Shown here piece by piece: positions 8,380-17,193 of a stretch of 53,042 nt of DNA (positions are counted from its first letter, which is position 1; the number at the start of each line of letters is the position of its first letter). The stretch is from Clostridiales bacterium (lineage in GTDB: Bacteria > Bacillota > Clostridia > Christensenellales > Aristaeellaceae), in the NCBI GenBank assembly GCA_022787165.1, contig JALFVL010000019.1, positions 1 to 53,042 on the forward strand. Reading direction: 5' to 3'. The notes below the pieces were generated by a model. That model had not been told where the DNA came from and ran no database searches. It saw only the letters and a list, made by a program, of their open reading frames with translations. Both the position numbers and the translations under genes were made by a program.

Positions 8380-10326
8380 TTATCCGTTCAAAATATCTTC
8401 GAGCGCGTCGACCTCGCGCATGAAGACGCCCATCTGCGCGTCGGAGGGCATGCGCCAGTCGCCGCGCGGCGAGAGGCTGACCGAGCCGACCTTCGGCCCG
8501 TCGGGCATCGCGGAGCGCTTGAACTGCTGCGTGAAGAAGCGGCGGACAAAGGTTCTGAGCGCGCAGAGAATTTGCGCGTCGTCATATTGCCCGGCAAACG
8601 CCTGCCGCGCGAGCGGGAAAAGGCGCGTGGGCGAGGCGCCGCTGTCCATCATGTGATAGAGGAAGAAATCGTGCAGCGCGTAGGCGCCGAGCGTATCCTC
8701 CGTGCGCTGGTCGATCTCGCCCTCGCGCGAGGGGATCAGCTCGGGGGAGATCGGCGTGTCGAGGATGTCCTCGACGACAGGCAGAATGTCGCCGCCCAGC
8801 TTCGTGCCGACCCAGCGGACGAGATGGCGGATCAGCGTCTTGGGGACGGAGGCGCTCATGTTGTACATGCTCATCTGGTCGCCGTTGTAGGTACACCAGC
8901 CCAGCGCCAGCTAGGAGAGATCGCCCGTGCCCAGCGCCAGCGCGCCGGTCTTGTTGGCGTAGTCCATGACGATCTGCGTGCGCTCGCGCGCCTGGCAGTT
9001 TTCGTAGCAGACGTCATGGACCTCCGGGTCCTGGCCGATGTCGGAGAAGTGCTGCGTGACGGCGGGGCCGATCGGGATGGTCAGCGCCGTGCAGCCGATG
9101 AGCTCCATCAGGCGCTCGGCGTTGCCCTTCGTGCGGCTGCCCGTACCAAAGCCGGGCATCGTGATGCCGACGAGGCCGCGCTTGTCCCAGCCGGCGCGCT
9201 CGAAGGCGTAGGCTGCGGCCAGCAGCGTGAGCGTCGAATCGAGGCCGCCGGAGACGCCGACGACGGCCTTCTTTGTGTGGACGCATTCCATGCGCGTGAG
9301 CAGCGCCTGCGTCTGGATGAGCAGGATTTCCTCCGTGCGCGCATCGAGCTCTGCGCCGGAGGGGACAAACGGCGTCGGCGAGAGGAAGCGGAGCAGACGC
9401 GCATCGCCCTTGGGATACTCCGGCGCGGCGCAGGCGAAGCGGCACGCGGCGTTCTCCGGCGCCCGGGCAGCGTCAAAGAATGTCCGGCTCTGGCGGCGCT
9501 TGAAGCGCAGACGCTCGAGATCCACATCCGCGAGGGCATAGGAGGCCTCGCGGGCAAAGCGGGCGTTCTCGGCGAGCAGGCGGCCGTTTTCGTAGATGCC
9601 CGCGTAGCCGGAAAAGACCATGTCCGTCGTGGACTCGCCGTAGCCCGCGCCCGCATAGACATAGCCGCACAGGCAGCGGGCACTCTGCTGGCTGATGAGC
9701 TGTGTGCGGTAGGCGTGCTTGGTGACGAGCTCATTGCCGGCGGAGGGGTTGGCGATGATCAGCGCGCCGCGCTGGCAAAGGGCGGCGGAGGGCGGCTGGG
9801 GCACCCAGAGGTCCTCGCAGATTTCGACGCCGAGCGTAAAGGCGCCGCAGTCGATGACCGGCTGTCGCAGAACGGGCACAAGCTCCCCGCCGGGGAGGCC
9901 CGGTATGCGCACGGTGTCCCCGGCCGTATGCCCGGGAGAGAACCAGCGGGGTTCATAGTATTCTCCTGCGCCGGGCAGATGCTCCTTGGGCACGACGCAG
10001 ACCTTTCCGCCGCAGACGACGGCGGCGCAGTTGTAGAGCCGGCCGCCGATTTGCAGCGGCAGGCCGACGACAAAGGCGGCCTTGACGGGCAGGGAGGCGA
10101 GCCAGGCGAGCGCCTGCGCGGCGGCATCGAGCAGCGCGGGCTGCAAAAAGAGATCCGCGCAGGTGTAGCCTGTCAGGCAGAGCTCGGGGAAGACGCACAG
10201 CTGCGCGCCCTGCGCGTCGGCGGTTTCAAGCAGCGCGGCGATTTCTTCGGCGTTCTTCTGCGGGTCGGCCAGATGAACGCGCGGCACGGCGGACATGACG
10301 CGAACCATCCCGGATACAGCGGGCAT
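8380..10326 (-). pseudogene. nadE: Glutamine-dependent NAD+ synthetase, interrupted by an in-frame TAG
   Basis: Read through, this encodes about 648 residues, normal for the two-domain enzyme that amidates deamido-NAD+ with glutamine-derived ammonia. The N-terminal nitrilase-type domain shows its triad context: VFPELCLTGY (Glu), VPKEHLPG (Lys) and LGVEICEDLW (Cys). The C-terminal synthetase has the P-loop GVSGGLDST. Codon 472 is TAG where relatives have Glu in the conserved GTGDLSELALGW. The frame is otherwise intact on both sides and resumes LALGWCTYNGDQMSMYN without a shift. ATG 10324-10326 is preferred, with GAGGAG 7 bases upstream; ATG 10330-10332 is possible. As written, the products would be an orphan glutaminase domain and an untranslated or separately started C-terminus. 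Confidence 0.85.
8911..8913 (-). other. Premature TAG codon inside nadE
   Basis: Minus-strand codons read GAT CTC TCC TAG CTG GCG CTG. A single G-to-T change from GAG (Glu) explains it. In NAD synthetases the Glu at this place helps bind Mg-ATP, so the site is functionally important. Confidence 0.9.
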
Positions 10327-10357
10327 GGGCATTCTCCTCTCAAAAGATGATCAGACG

Positions 10358-10457
10358 CCAAACTGGCAGGATGCCAGCTGCATCTGTGACGCAATCCCTG
10401 CAAATCCCATTGCTTTGTGGCCGAGGCCAGAGCCTTGCAGAGGGATTGACTGAGTAA
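10358..10457 (+). repeat. R1 dispersed repeat, copy A
   Basis: About 100 bases matching copy B (24202-24300) along the whole length. Shared blocks are the small CTGGCA/TGCCAG hairpin, CTGCAAATCCCATTGCTTTG, GGCCGAGGCC, GCCTTGCAGAGGGATTGAC and GAGTAA. CAATCCCTGCAA near one end pairs with TTGCAGAGGGATTG near the other, so it can fold into a long stem. It lies between the divergent nadE and gpr, in the same direction as gpr. Confidence 0.8.
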
Positions 10458-10532
10458 TACTTTACCACATTTCGGCGCAAAATACAAACCACAGGACGCG
10501 CCGTCGGCGCGGATCAAAGGGGGCACAGCAAA

Positions 10533-11426
10533 ATGAGAACGATGTGGACGGATCTGGCGATGGAGGGCGGCGGCGCGCCCCCGGGCGAGCGGCTTCAAAG
10601 CGGCATCGAGCGCACGACCGTGCGGATTGAGACACAGGAGCAGGCGAAGGAGATGGGAAGGCCCATCGGCACGTATGTGACGCTCGAATGCCCGCAGCGC
10701 ATGAGCGTCGAGCTGGGCGCGCGGCGGGCGCTGAGCGAAGCGCTTGCCGAGACGATCGGCGGCATGCTCCCCGCCGGCGCGCGCACGATGCTGGTGACGG
10801 GGCTGGGCAACCGGAGCGTGACGCCGGACGCGCTTGGGCCGCGGACGGTGGAGCGCGTGCTGGTGACGCGGCACATGGCCCCCTGTCTGCCCGAGGACGT
10901 GCAGCAGCGGATGGCGAGCGTATGCGCCGCCTCACCGGGCGTGCTGGGCGTGACGGGCGTGGAGACGGCAGAGGTGCTGCGCGGCATGGTCGAGCACATC
11001 CATCCGGACGCGGTGATCGCGGTCGACGCGCTGGCGGCGCGCAGCTCGCGGCGCATCGGCTCGACCATTCAGGTGACGGATACGGGTATCACGCCGGGCT
11101 CGGGCGTGGGCAACCACCAGCGCGCGCTGACCCAGGCGACGCTGGGCGTGCCGGTGATCGCCGTGGGCGTGCCGATGGTCGTTTCGGCGTGGGCGCTGGC
11201 CAGCGACGCGCTGCTGGCCATGAACGGGGACGGAGAGATCGACGGGGAGACGCTCTCCGACTGCGTGGAGCGCGTCGTGACGGCGGAGCTGGGGGAGATG
11301 ATCGTCACGCCAAGGGAGGTCGACGCGCTGGTCGAGCGCATGTCGGGTATTGTCGCGGAGGGGATCAACCAGGCGCTGCATCCAAAGCTCACGCGCCAGG
11401 AGGTCGCCCAGCTGATGGCAGAATAG
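10533..11426 (+). CDS. gpr: GPR spore germination protease
   Basis: 297 residues, matching GPR, the self-processing protease of peptidase family A25 that degrades small acid-soluble spore proteins at germination. Conserved blocks are the N-terminal TDLAMEG, GLGNRSVTPDALGP (90-103), VTRHMAP, ALAARSSRRIGSTIQ (156-170) and DTGITPGSGVGN (173-184). The short N-terminal stretch fits a propeptide. Its substrates, two alpha/beta SASPs, are encoded at 40983-41531. A dacF-type gene follows 12 bases later, so the two are probably co-transcribed in the forespore. No clear sigma-F/G promoter was found upstream; R1 copy A occupies that region. It ends in TAG. Confidence 0.95.
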   Translation: MRTMWTDLAMEGGGAPPGERLQSGIERTTVRIETQEQAKEMGRPIGTYVTLECPQRMSVELGARRALSEALAETIGGMLPAGARTMLVTGLGNRSVTPDALGPRTVERVLVTRHMAPCLPEDVQQRMASVCAASPGVLGVTGVETAEVLRGMVEHIHPDAVIAVDALAARSSRRIGSTIQVTDTGITPGSGVGNHQRALTQATLGVPVIAVGVPMVVSAWALASDALLAMNGDGEIDGETLSDCVERVVTAELGEMIVTPREVDALVERMSGIVAEGINQALHPKLTRQEVAQLMAE

Positions 11427-11438
11427 AGGAGGGGTTTG

Positions 11439-12614
11439 ATGAAGAAGATCGCGGTGATCTGCGCGCTGGGGCTGCTGCTGCTTGGCCCGCGCGGCGTGCT
11501 TGCGGGTGAGGAGCCGATGGAGGAGGGCGTGCCCATCACGCTGACGAGCCCAAGCGCCATTTTGACGGAGGCCTCGACAGGGCGCGTCATCTTTGAAAAG
11601 AACGCGGACGAGCGCAGGCCCGTCGCCAGCGTGACCAAGGTGATGACGATTCTGCTGACGCTGGAGGCGCTTGACGAGGGCAGCGTGACGCAGAAGGACA
11701 GCGTGCTCGTCTCGGCGCATGCGGCGGGCATGGGCGGCAGTCAGGCGTTTCTGGACGCGAACAAGAGCTATCCGCTCGGCGAGCTGCTCGCGAGCGTGAT
11801 CATCGCCAGCGCCAACGATTCGGCGGTCGCGCTGGCCGAATACCTCTGCGGCGCGGAGGAGGCGTTCGTGCGCCGGATGAACGAGCGCGCCGCGCAGCTG
11901 GGGCTTGCCAACACGCACTACGTCAATTGCACGGGCCTCCCGGCGACGGATCATTACACGACGGCGCGCGACATCGCCCGCCTGAGCGCGCAGCTGGACG
12001 CGCACCCGTGCTACTATCAATACTCGACCGTCTGGATGAAGGACTTTCAGCACAGCGGCGGGCGGATCACCCAGCTGACGAACACAAACCGGCTGATTCG
12101 CTTCTATCCCGGCTGCGACGGCTATAAGACGGGCTCGACGAACGAGGCGCGCTACTGCATCAGCGCGACGGCAAAGAAGAACGGCATGCGCCTGATTGCG
12201 GTCGTGCTGGGCAGCGACGCGAGCCAGACGCGCTTTGACGAGGCGCGCTCGATGCTCGAATACGGCTTTGCGAGCGTGCAGCTCTTCACGCCCATCTCCG
12301 AGGGGGACAGCCTCGATATGGCCGTGCCCGTGCGCCTGGGCGGGCGGGACAGCGTGAGCGCCGTCAGCGGCGGAACAGGCACGCTGCTGCTGCGGCGGGG
12401 CGAGCAGAGCGGCATCAGCCTGGAGGCGGCGCTGCTGGAGCGCGTGACGGCGCCCGTGCACAGGGGAGACGCGCTCGGCGAGATCCGCGTCCGGCGGGGC
12501 GACGAAATCCTGATGACGATCCCGGTGGTCGCGGGCGAGGACGTCGCGCTGCCGGGTATGCTCAGCTCGCTGCTGCGCATCCGCGACAGATTCATGCTCT
12601 CCGCGGGTCGCTGA
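11439..12614 (+). CDS. dacF: Serine-type D-alanyl-D-alanine carboxypeptidase (DacF-like)
   Basis: 391 residues with a signal peptide (about 1-22, ending VLAGEE). The three penicillin-binding motifs are SVTK (64-67, Ser64 nucleophile), SAN (124-126) and KTGST (230-234), followed by the PBP5-type C-terminal beta domain. It trims the terminal D-Ala from peptidoglycan pentapeptides outside the membrane. The spacing to gpr is 12 bases, with GAGGAGG before ATG 11439, so the pair forms a sporulation-linked operon; DacF in B. subtilis acts in the forespore. DacB or DacA-type roles remain possible, as motifs alone do not separate them. Confidence 0.9.
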   Translation: MKKIAVICALGLLLLGPRGVLAGEEPMEEGVPITLTSPSAILTEASTGRVIFEKNADERRPVASVTKVMTILLTLEALDEGSVTQKDSVLVSAHAAGMGGSQAFLDANKSYPLGELLASVIIASANDSAVALAEYLCGAEEAFVRRMNERAAQLGLANTHYVNCTGLPATDHYTTARDIARLSAQLDAHPCYYQYSTVWMKDFQHSGGRITQLTNTNRLIRFYPGCDGYKTGSTNEARYCISATAKKNGMRLIAVVLGSDASQTRFDEARSMLEYGFASVQLFTPISEGDSLDMAVPVRLGGRDSVSAVSGGTGTLLLRRGEQSGISLEAALLERVTAPVHRGDALGEIRVRRGDEILMTIPVVAGEDVALPGMLSSLLRIRDRFMLSAGR

Positions 12615-12625
12615 GACGGCGGACA

Positions 12626-12686
12626 GGCGGCATGGAGGCGCTGCTGCTTCAAGAGGAGGCATCGGCGCGCCATGCCGCCGTTTTTT
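12626..12686 (+). terminator. Terminator of gpr-dacF
   Basis: GGCGGCATGG (12626-12635) pairs with CCATGCCGCC (12670-12679), followed by G and six Ts (12681-12686). Confidence 0.85.
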
Positions 12687-12777
12687 GCTTTGGAGCGCGC
12701 CGGAGGGCGGCAAGGCGGGCGAAGGATGGCGAGAAAATGACAGACTGCGCGCGAAAAACGCAAAAAACCGGCAGGGT

Positions 12778-12807
12778 TTGCCAGCAGAATGCCGAATAAC
12801 GTATTCA
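12778..12807 (+). promoter_or_regulatory. Candidate promoter with palindrome, upstream of fucO
   Basis: TTGCCA (12778-12783), 18 bases, TATTCA (12802-12807). The inverted repeat GAATA-ACG-TATTC (12794-12806) overlaps the -10, as an operator would. Base matches are moderate. Confidence 0.4.
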
Positions 12808-12859
12808 GCCGCGTTTTACGGAAATTGAACGACCGAAAAAAACAAGGAGGGCGTTTCCC

Positions 12860-14008
12860 ATGGCGAACCGTATCGTGCTCAACCCGATTTCCTACCATGG
12901 CCGCGGAGCCATCGGCTCCATCGTGACCGAGGTGCAGGCGCGCGGTCTCAAGAAGGCATTTGTCTGCTCCGACCCCGATCTGGTCAAGTTTGGCGTGACG
13001 GCCAAGGTCACCGGCGTGCTCGATCAGGCGGGCCTTGCCTACGAGATTTATAGCGAGATCAAGCCGAACCCGACGATTGAGAACGTGCAGACCGGCGTGG
13101 CCGCCTATAAGAAGAGCGGCGCGGACTACATCATCGCCATCGGCGGCGGCTCCTCGATGGACACCGCCAAGGCCGTCGGCATCATCATCAACAACCCCGA
13201 GTTCGCCGATGTCCGCTCTCTGGAGGGCGTTGCGCCGACGAAGAACAAGACCGTGTTCACCATCGCCGTGCCGACGACCGCCGGCACCGCCGCGGAGGTC
13301 ACGATCAACTACGTCATCACCGACGTCGAGCGCAAGCGCAAGTTCGTCTGCGTCGACGTGCATGACATCCCCGAGGTCGCCGTCATCGATCCCGACATGA
13401 TGGCCACGATGCCCAAGGGCCTCACCGCCGCGACCGGCATGGACGCGCTCACGCACGCCATCGAGGGCTTCACGACCAAGGGCGCCTGGGAGATGACCGA
13501 CATGTTCCACCTCAAGGCCATCGAGATCATCGCCAAGCACCTGCGCGGCGCGGTTGCGGGCACCGACGAGGGCCGCGACGGCATGGCGCTGGGCCAGTAC
13601 ATCGCGGGCATGGGCTTCTCCAACGTCGGCCTGGGCATCGTCCATTCCATGGCGCACTGCCTCGGCGCCGTCTATGACACGCCGCACGGCGTCGCCAACG
13701 CGATCCTGCTGCCGACGATCATGGAATACAACGCGCCGGTGACGGGCGACAAGTACAAGTACATCGCCGCGGCGATGGGCGTGGAGGGCGTCGAGCAGAT
13801 GACGCAGGAGGAATACCGCAAGGCCGCCTGCGACGCCGTGCGCAAGCTCGGTCAGGACGTGGGCATTCCTGCGGACCTCAAGGCGATCGTCAATCCCGAC
13901 GATCTCGACTTCCTCGCACAGAGCGCGTATGCCGACGCCTGCCGTCCCGGCAACCCGCGCGACACGAGCGTCGAGGAGATCAAGCAGCTCTATCTCAAGC
14001 TGATGTAA
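12860..14008 (+). CDS. fucO: Lactaldehyde reductase / iron-containing alcohol dehydrogenase (FucO)
   Basis: 382 residues, group III Fe-dependent alcohol dehydrogenase, close to E. coli FucO over its whole length (for example NNPEFADVRSLEGV and AGTAAEVTINYVITD). The NAD-binding GGGSSMD lies near 95-101. The metal ligands are conserved as Asp195, His199, His262 and His276, one residue offset from E. coli. It reduces lactaldehyde to 1,2-propanediol in fucose or rhamnose fermentation and can act as a general redox sink for short aldehydes. GGAGG precedes the ATG. No fucose or rhamnose genes are nearby, so the physiological aldehyde is uncertain. Confidence 0.92.
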   Translation: MANRIVLNPISYHGRGAIGSIVTEVQARGLKKAFVCSDPDLVKFGVTAKVTGVLDQAGLAYEIYSEIKPNPTIENVQTGVAAYKKSGADYIIAIGGGSSMDTAKAVGIIINNPEFADVRSLEGVAPTKNKTVFTIAVPTTAGTAAEVTINYVITDVERKRKFVCVDVHDIPEVAVIDPDMMATMPKGLTAATGMDALTHAIEGFTTKGAWEMTDMFHLKAIEIIAKHLRGAVAGTDEGRDGMALGQYIAGMGFSNVGLGIVHSMAHCLGAVYDTPHGVANAILLPTIMEYNAPVTGDKYKYIAAAMGVEGVEQMTQEEYRKAACDAVRKLGQDVGIPADLKAIVNPDDLDFLAQSAYADACRPGNPRDTSVEEIKQLYLKLM

Positions 14009-14033
14009 CCGGCGAAAAAAGGAGGGGACAGGC

Positions 14034-14495
14034 ATGGATCACGCCCAAAGGGCACGCGAGCTCTTCCTTGAGGGCTGCAACTGCGCGCAGTCTGTCGTTG
14101 GCGCGTTCGCGCCGGAGATGGGGCTGACGCAGGAGGCCGCCATGCGGCTTGCCTCCTCCTTTGGCGGCGGCATGGGCGGCATGCGCGAGACCTGCGGCGC
14201 CGTGACTGGCATGTTTCTGGTCGCCGGCGCGCTCCTTGGCTACGACAATCCGAAGGACGACGCGGCCAAGAAGGCGCATTATGCGCGCGTGCGCGCGCTG
14301 GCCGAGGCGTTTCGGGCGCAGGAGGGCACGCTCGTGTGCCGCGAGCTGCTCGCCGGCCTGCCGGGCAAGCTGCAGGCCGATCCGCAGCCGCGCACGGAGG
14401 CCTACTACAAGACGCGCCCCTGCGTGCGCTTTGTCGAGGCGGCCGCGCATCTGCTGGATCAGGCGCTTGAAAACAGGACGGACGCAACGCCATAA
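14034..14495 (+). CDS. C_GCAxxG_C_C family protein
   Basis: 153 residues of the family defined by spaced Cys/Gly motifs. Visible are EGCNCAQSV (two Cys near 14-16), SSFGGGMGGMRETCGAVTGM with its Cys near 59, a later TLVCRELL and PCVRFVEAAAHLL near the end. These Cys residues are thought to hold a metal or redox centre; the function is unknown. It begins 26 bases after fucO with a GGAGGGG site, so it is likely co-transcribed with it, and it may serve a redox role with that dehydrogenase (inference). A terminator hairpin follows. Confidence 0.88.
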   Translation: MDHAQRARELFLEGCNCAQSVVGAFAPEMGLTQEAAMRLASSFGGGMGGMRETCGAVTGMFLVAGALLGYDNPKDDAAKKAHYARVRALAEAFRAQEGTLVCRELLAGLPGKLQADPQPRTEAYYKTRPCVRFVEAAAHLLDQALENRTDATP

Positions 14496-14518
14496 TTGAA
14501 GCGGCGGAATCAAACGCA

Positions 14519-14585
14519 ATCGCCGCTCCCTCTGTCGGCACACGCAAAGCGCGCAGACGCATGGCGGAGGGAACGGCGATTTTGT
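14519..14585 (+). terminator. Probable terminator after the C_GCAxxG_C_C gene
   Basis: AATCGCCGCTCCCTC pairs with GAGGGAACGGCGATT with one mismatch, around a long loop, followed by TTGTTATG. Confidence 0.55.
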
Positions 14586-14598
14586 TATGGAAATGAAT

Positions 14599-14674
14599 TT
14601 GCAAGGCTTCGGCCTCGGGCACAGAACTGGAGACTTGCAGCATTTCGTCGGAGATGCAACCGGCATATGGAACA
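14599..14674 (-). repeat. R1 dispersed repeat, copy C (diverged)
   Basis: On the minus strand it shares GCCGGTTGCATC, GACGAAAT, CTGCAAGTC and GTGCCCGAGGCCGAAGCC followed by TTGCA with copies A and B. It is shorter at its 3' end, lacking the GGATTGAC block. It sits in the gap before the second MATE gene, in the opposite direction. Confidence 0.6.
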
Positions 14675-14726
14675 GCGGATGGGGAGAAGCCGCTGAGAGC
14701 GGGAAAGAGGGAAAACGGAGGATATC

Positions 14727-16124
14727 ATGCAGAAATTCAAGACTGTGTTTGGCGCGCAGGATATGACGGTGGGCAGGCCGATCGTCAATCTCGCGGCGTT
14801 TTCGATCCCACTGCTGATCGGAAACCTCGCCCAGCAGATGTACAATACGGTGGACTCGATCATCGTCGGGCGCTTTGTCGGGGACAGCGCGCTGGCGGCG
14901 GTCGGCACGAGCGGCCCGGTGCTCAACCTGCTCCTGCTGCTGTTCATGGGCATCTCGACGGGCGCGGGCATTCTCGTTTCGCAGTTCTTCGGCGCCAGGC
15001 GTGAGCGGGAGCTCTCCCGGACGGTGGGCACCTGTATTACGCTGACGCTGCTGGCGAGCCTGATCATCATGGCGCTGGGGCCGGTGATCATCCGCCCGCT
15101 GATGACGCTTTTGCAGACGCCGCCGGATGTCTATGAGATGGCGGTGGACTACCTGTCCATCATCGTCATCGGTATCGCGGGCGCGGCATATTACAACATC
15201 CTGTCAGGCGTGCTGCGCGGTCTGGGCGATTCGTTTTCGCCGCTGGTCTTTCTGATCGTCGCCTGCCTGCTCAACATCGCGCTTGACATTCTGTTCGTCG
15301 CCAGGTTTGATATGGCGGCGGCGGGCGTCGCGCTGGCGACCGTCATCGCGCAGGGCGTCTCGGCGATGCTGTGCTTCTGGCGGCTGACGCACATGAAGAA
15401 TACGCTCCGCCTGAGCCTGCGCGACCTGATGCCCGACCGGGGCATGACCTCGCGGATCATCCGCCTGGGCCTGCCCTCCGGCATGACGCAGGCGATTTTC
15501 TCGATGGCGGCGATTGTCGTGCAGCGGCTGACGAACACCTTCGGCACGAGCGTCATGGCCTGCTCCATCGTCGTGATGCGCGTGGACGGCTTCGCGATGA
15601 TGCCCAATTTCACGTTCGGCATGGCGATGACGACCTTCGTCGGGCAGAATGTCGGCGCGGGCCGGATGGACAGGGTACACGAGGGTGTGCGCGACGGCCT
15701 GCGCGCGGGGCTGATGATCGCCGCCGCGCTTGTGGCGGGCATTCTGCTCTTCGGTGAGGGGCTGATGCGCCTGTTCACGGAGACGGACGAGGTTGTCCGC
15801 CTCGGCGTACACATGATGCGCATTCTCGCGGTGGGCTATATCGCGATGGCCGTCACGCAGAGCCTCTCGGGCGTCATGCGCGGCGCGGGCGACACGATGA
15901 CGCCGATGTGGGTCTCGCTGATCACGACGATCGTCATCCGCATGCCGCTGGCCTATGGCATCGCGTACTTTACGCGCTCGTCGGCGCAGCCCCATGGCAC
16001 GCCCGACAGCCTCTTCATTTCGCTGCTGATCGCCTGGATCATGGGCGCCGTGCTGACGTCCATCTTCTACCGGCGCGGCAAGTGGCGGGGAAAGAGCGTC
16101 GTGGGCACAGGAAAAGAGGAATAA
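14727..16124 (+). CDS. MATE family efflux transporter (second copy)
   Basis: 465 residues, twelve predicted membrane helices in two halves. Motifs include the FSIPLLIGNLAQQMYNTVDS N-terminal block and GLPSGMTQAIFSMAAIVVQRL at the start of the second half. It differs clearly from the MATE protein at 6930-8309, so this is not a recent duplication. ACGGAGG lies 6 bases before the ATG. Ion-coupled efflux is expected; the substrate is unknown. A strong terminator follows directly. Confidence 0.9.
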   Translation: MQKFKTVFGAQDMTVGRPIVNLAAFSIPLLIGNLAQQMYNTVDSIIVGRFVGDSALAAVGTSGPVLNLLLLLFMGISTGAGILVSQFFGARRERELSRTVGTCITLTLLASLIIMALGPVIIRPLMTLLQTPPDVYEMAVDYLSIIVIGIAGAAYYNILSGVLRGLGDSFSPLVFLIVACLLNIALDILFVARFDMAAAGVALATVIAQGVSAMLCFWRLTHMKNTLRLSLRDLMPDRGMTSRIIRLGLPSGMTQAIFSMAAIVVQRLTNTFGTSVMACSIVVMRVDGFAMMPNFTFGMAMTTFVGQNVGAGRMDRVHEGVRDGLRAGLMIAAALVAGILLFGEGLMRLFTETDEVVRLGVHMMRILAVGYIAMAVTQSLSGVMRGAGDTMTPMWVSLITTIVIRMPLAYGIAYFTRSSAQPHGTPDSLFISLLIAWIMGAVLTSIFYRRGKWRGKSVVGTGKEE

Positions 16125-16132
16125 GAAAAGGA

Positions 16133-16200
16133 GCGTTCAGGCTGACTGGCGGGGGCTCCGGGATGGCCCGGAATGCCCGCAAGCGGCCTGAACGCTTTTT
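16133..16200 (+). terminator. Terminator of second MATE gene
   Basis: GCGTTCAGGC (16133-16142) pairs perfectly with GCCTGAACGC (16186-16195), followed by five Ts. An inner GGGC-rich hairpin fills the loop. Confidence 0.85.
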
Positions 16201-16262
16201 GTGCAATCATGCTGTTCCCGGATCAAAACAAGGCTTCCCTCAACGTGCAGTCAGGATACAGC

Positions 16263-16766
16263 TCACTTGAGCGAGAACGGCCTGGCCACATATTCGTAGA
16301 CGGGGATCTCCTCAAAGCCCTCAATCTGCCCGCAGTCGCAGCCAATATAGTCCGCATTGGCAAAGCCGGAGAGGACGGCGCGCCCGTCCTCATAGACGCG
16401 CAGGTTGGCGTAGTAGGCGCCCTTGTAGGAGACGACGTCGATCAGCTCAAGCTCGCTCTCGGGGCCGATTTTGCCGACTGTGCCGCCGGGATAATAGGGC
16501 ACGGTGCTGCTGCCCTTGTTGGGCGTATCCCAGAGCGTCACGCGGATGCCGTAGCAATGGACGTGGCCATAATCGATGCAGCTCTCGTCCGGGCAGGCTG
16601 ACGGAACGACACCGTCCCAGCCGTCTGTCCGGGCATAGATGTGCGTGACAAGATGGCTTGCGGCGGCCTCGCTGCCCAGCGAGAGCACGGCGGGCGCCTT
16701 GTCGGCCTGCGCAGACGCGGCAAGGAGCAGGAGAAGGGCGAACAGGACGGTCAGACGGGCTTTCAT
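16263..16766 (-). CDS. Small secreted Cys-containing protein, function unknown
   Basis: 167 residues. Residues 1-22 are a typical signal peptide (a KAR start, Leu-rich core, AASAQA). The mature protein is all-beta in character and carries four Cys: PDESCIDYGHVHCYG and IGCDCGQ, suggesting disulfides or a metal site outside the cell. SH3-like or copper-binding folds are possible, but no family is recognised. It has its own promoter (-35 AGGCAA and -10 ATTATA read on the plus strand). GGAGG lies 10 bases before the ATG. It is transcribed away from the precursor-kinase-radical SAM cluster. Confidence 0.8.
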   Translation of the reverse strand: MKARLTVLFALLLLLAASAQADKAPAVLSLGSEAAASHLVTHIYARTDGWDGVVPSACPDESCIDYGHVHCYGIRVTLWDTPNKGSSTVPYYPGGTVGKIGPESELELIDVVSYKGAYYANLRVYEDGRAVLSGFANADYIGCDCGQIEGFEEIPVYEYVARPFSLK

Positions 16767-16818
16767 GCGCAGGATGCCTCCATTTCAGCGGATTCGCCGG
16801 GATGCCGGTTTTGAGGGC

Positions 16819-16847
16819 ATTATAGCATGAACGCACAGGGCAGGCAA
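16819..16847 (-). promoter_or_regulatory. Promoter of the small secreted protein
   Basis: Minus strand: TTGCCT (16842-16847), 17 bases, TATAAT (16819-16824). Confidence 0.75.
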
Positions 16848-17090
16848 GCCTGTCGCGTCAGAGGGGGGAAACAGACGGCGGAGAAACAAAAATGTGACAC
16901 TCTGTTTACAATTTGTGGAATTGCCGAATGAGAACGGATATTATGATTGACGAATCAAACAGCCGGTGGACAAACGGCACAGGGGAACGGCGTGTGAAAT
17001 ACTTTGTATGAAATATACAGATATATCGACGATTAATATGAACAGATTTGACCAAAAAACGAAAGATAAACAGAAATATTGCGCGGGCAG
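16848..17090. other. AT-rich intergenic stretch, no gene seen
   Basis: Much richer in A and T than the surrounding chromosome. It contains only very short open frames without ribosome sites. It leads into the promoter of the precursor-like gene and may mark the edge of acquired DNA. Confidence 0.5.
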
Positions 17091-17118
17091 TTGACTTTTG
17101 CCAAACATGTGATATCAT
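17091..17118 (+). promoter_or_regulatory. Promoter of the RiPP-like cluster
   Basis: TTGACT (17091-17096), 16 bases, TATCAT (17113-17118), giving a 5' leader of roughly 70 bases before the ATG at 17194. Confidence 0.6.
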
Positions 17119-17193
17119 AAGAATGAAATCAGAATTCACAATTTATTCATATTTGCATAGTAAATGATGACGTTCAGGGAGGAATAATCATCC

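Noticed and set aside
8911..8913. General reassignment of TAG to an amino acid
   Set aside because: The AEC gene (2921) and gpr (11426) end in TAG at the expected family C-terminus, so TAG works as a normal stop here.
10358..10457. R1 as a gene or transposase remnant
   Set aside because: Translations such as SLCKALASATKQWDLQ appear at copies A and B only because the DNA repeats; no start signal or coding bias, and no terminal repeats of an insertion sequence.
6930..16124. The two MATE genes as a recent tandem duplication
   Set aside because: They share only family-level similarity and are 6.4 kb apart with unrelated genes between.
16928..17011. 27-codon open frame upstream of the precursor gene, as a possible extra peptide
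   Set aside because: No ribosome binding site, and it lies upstream of the likely promoter of the cluster.
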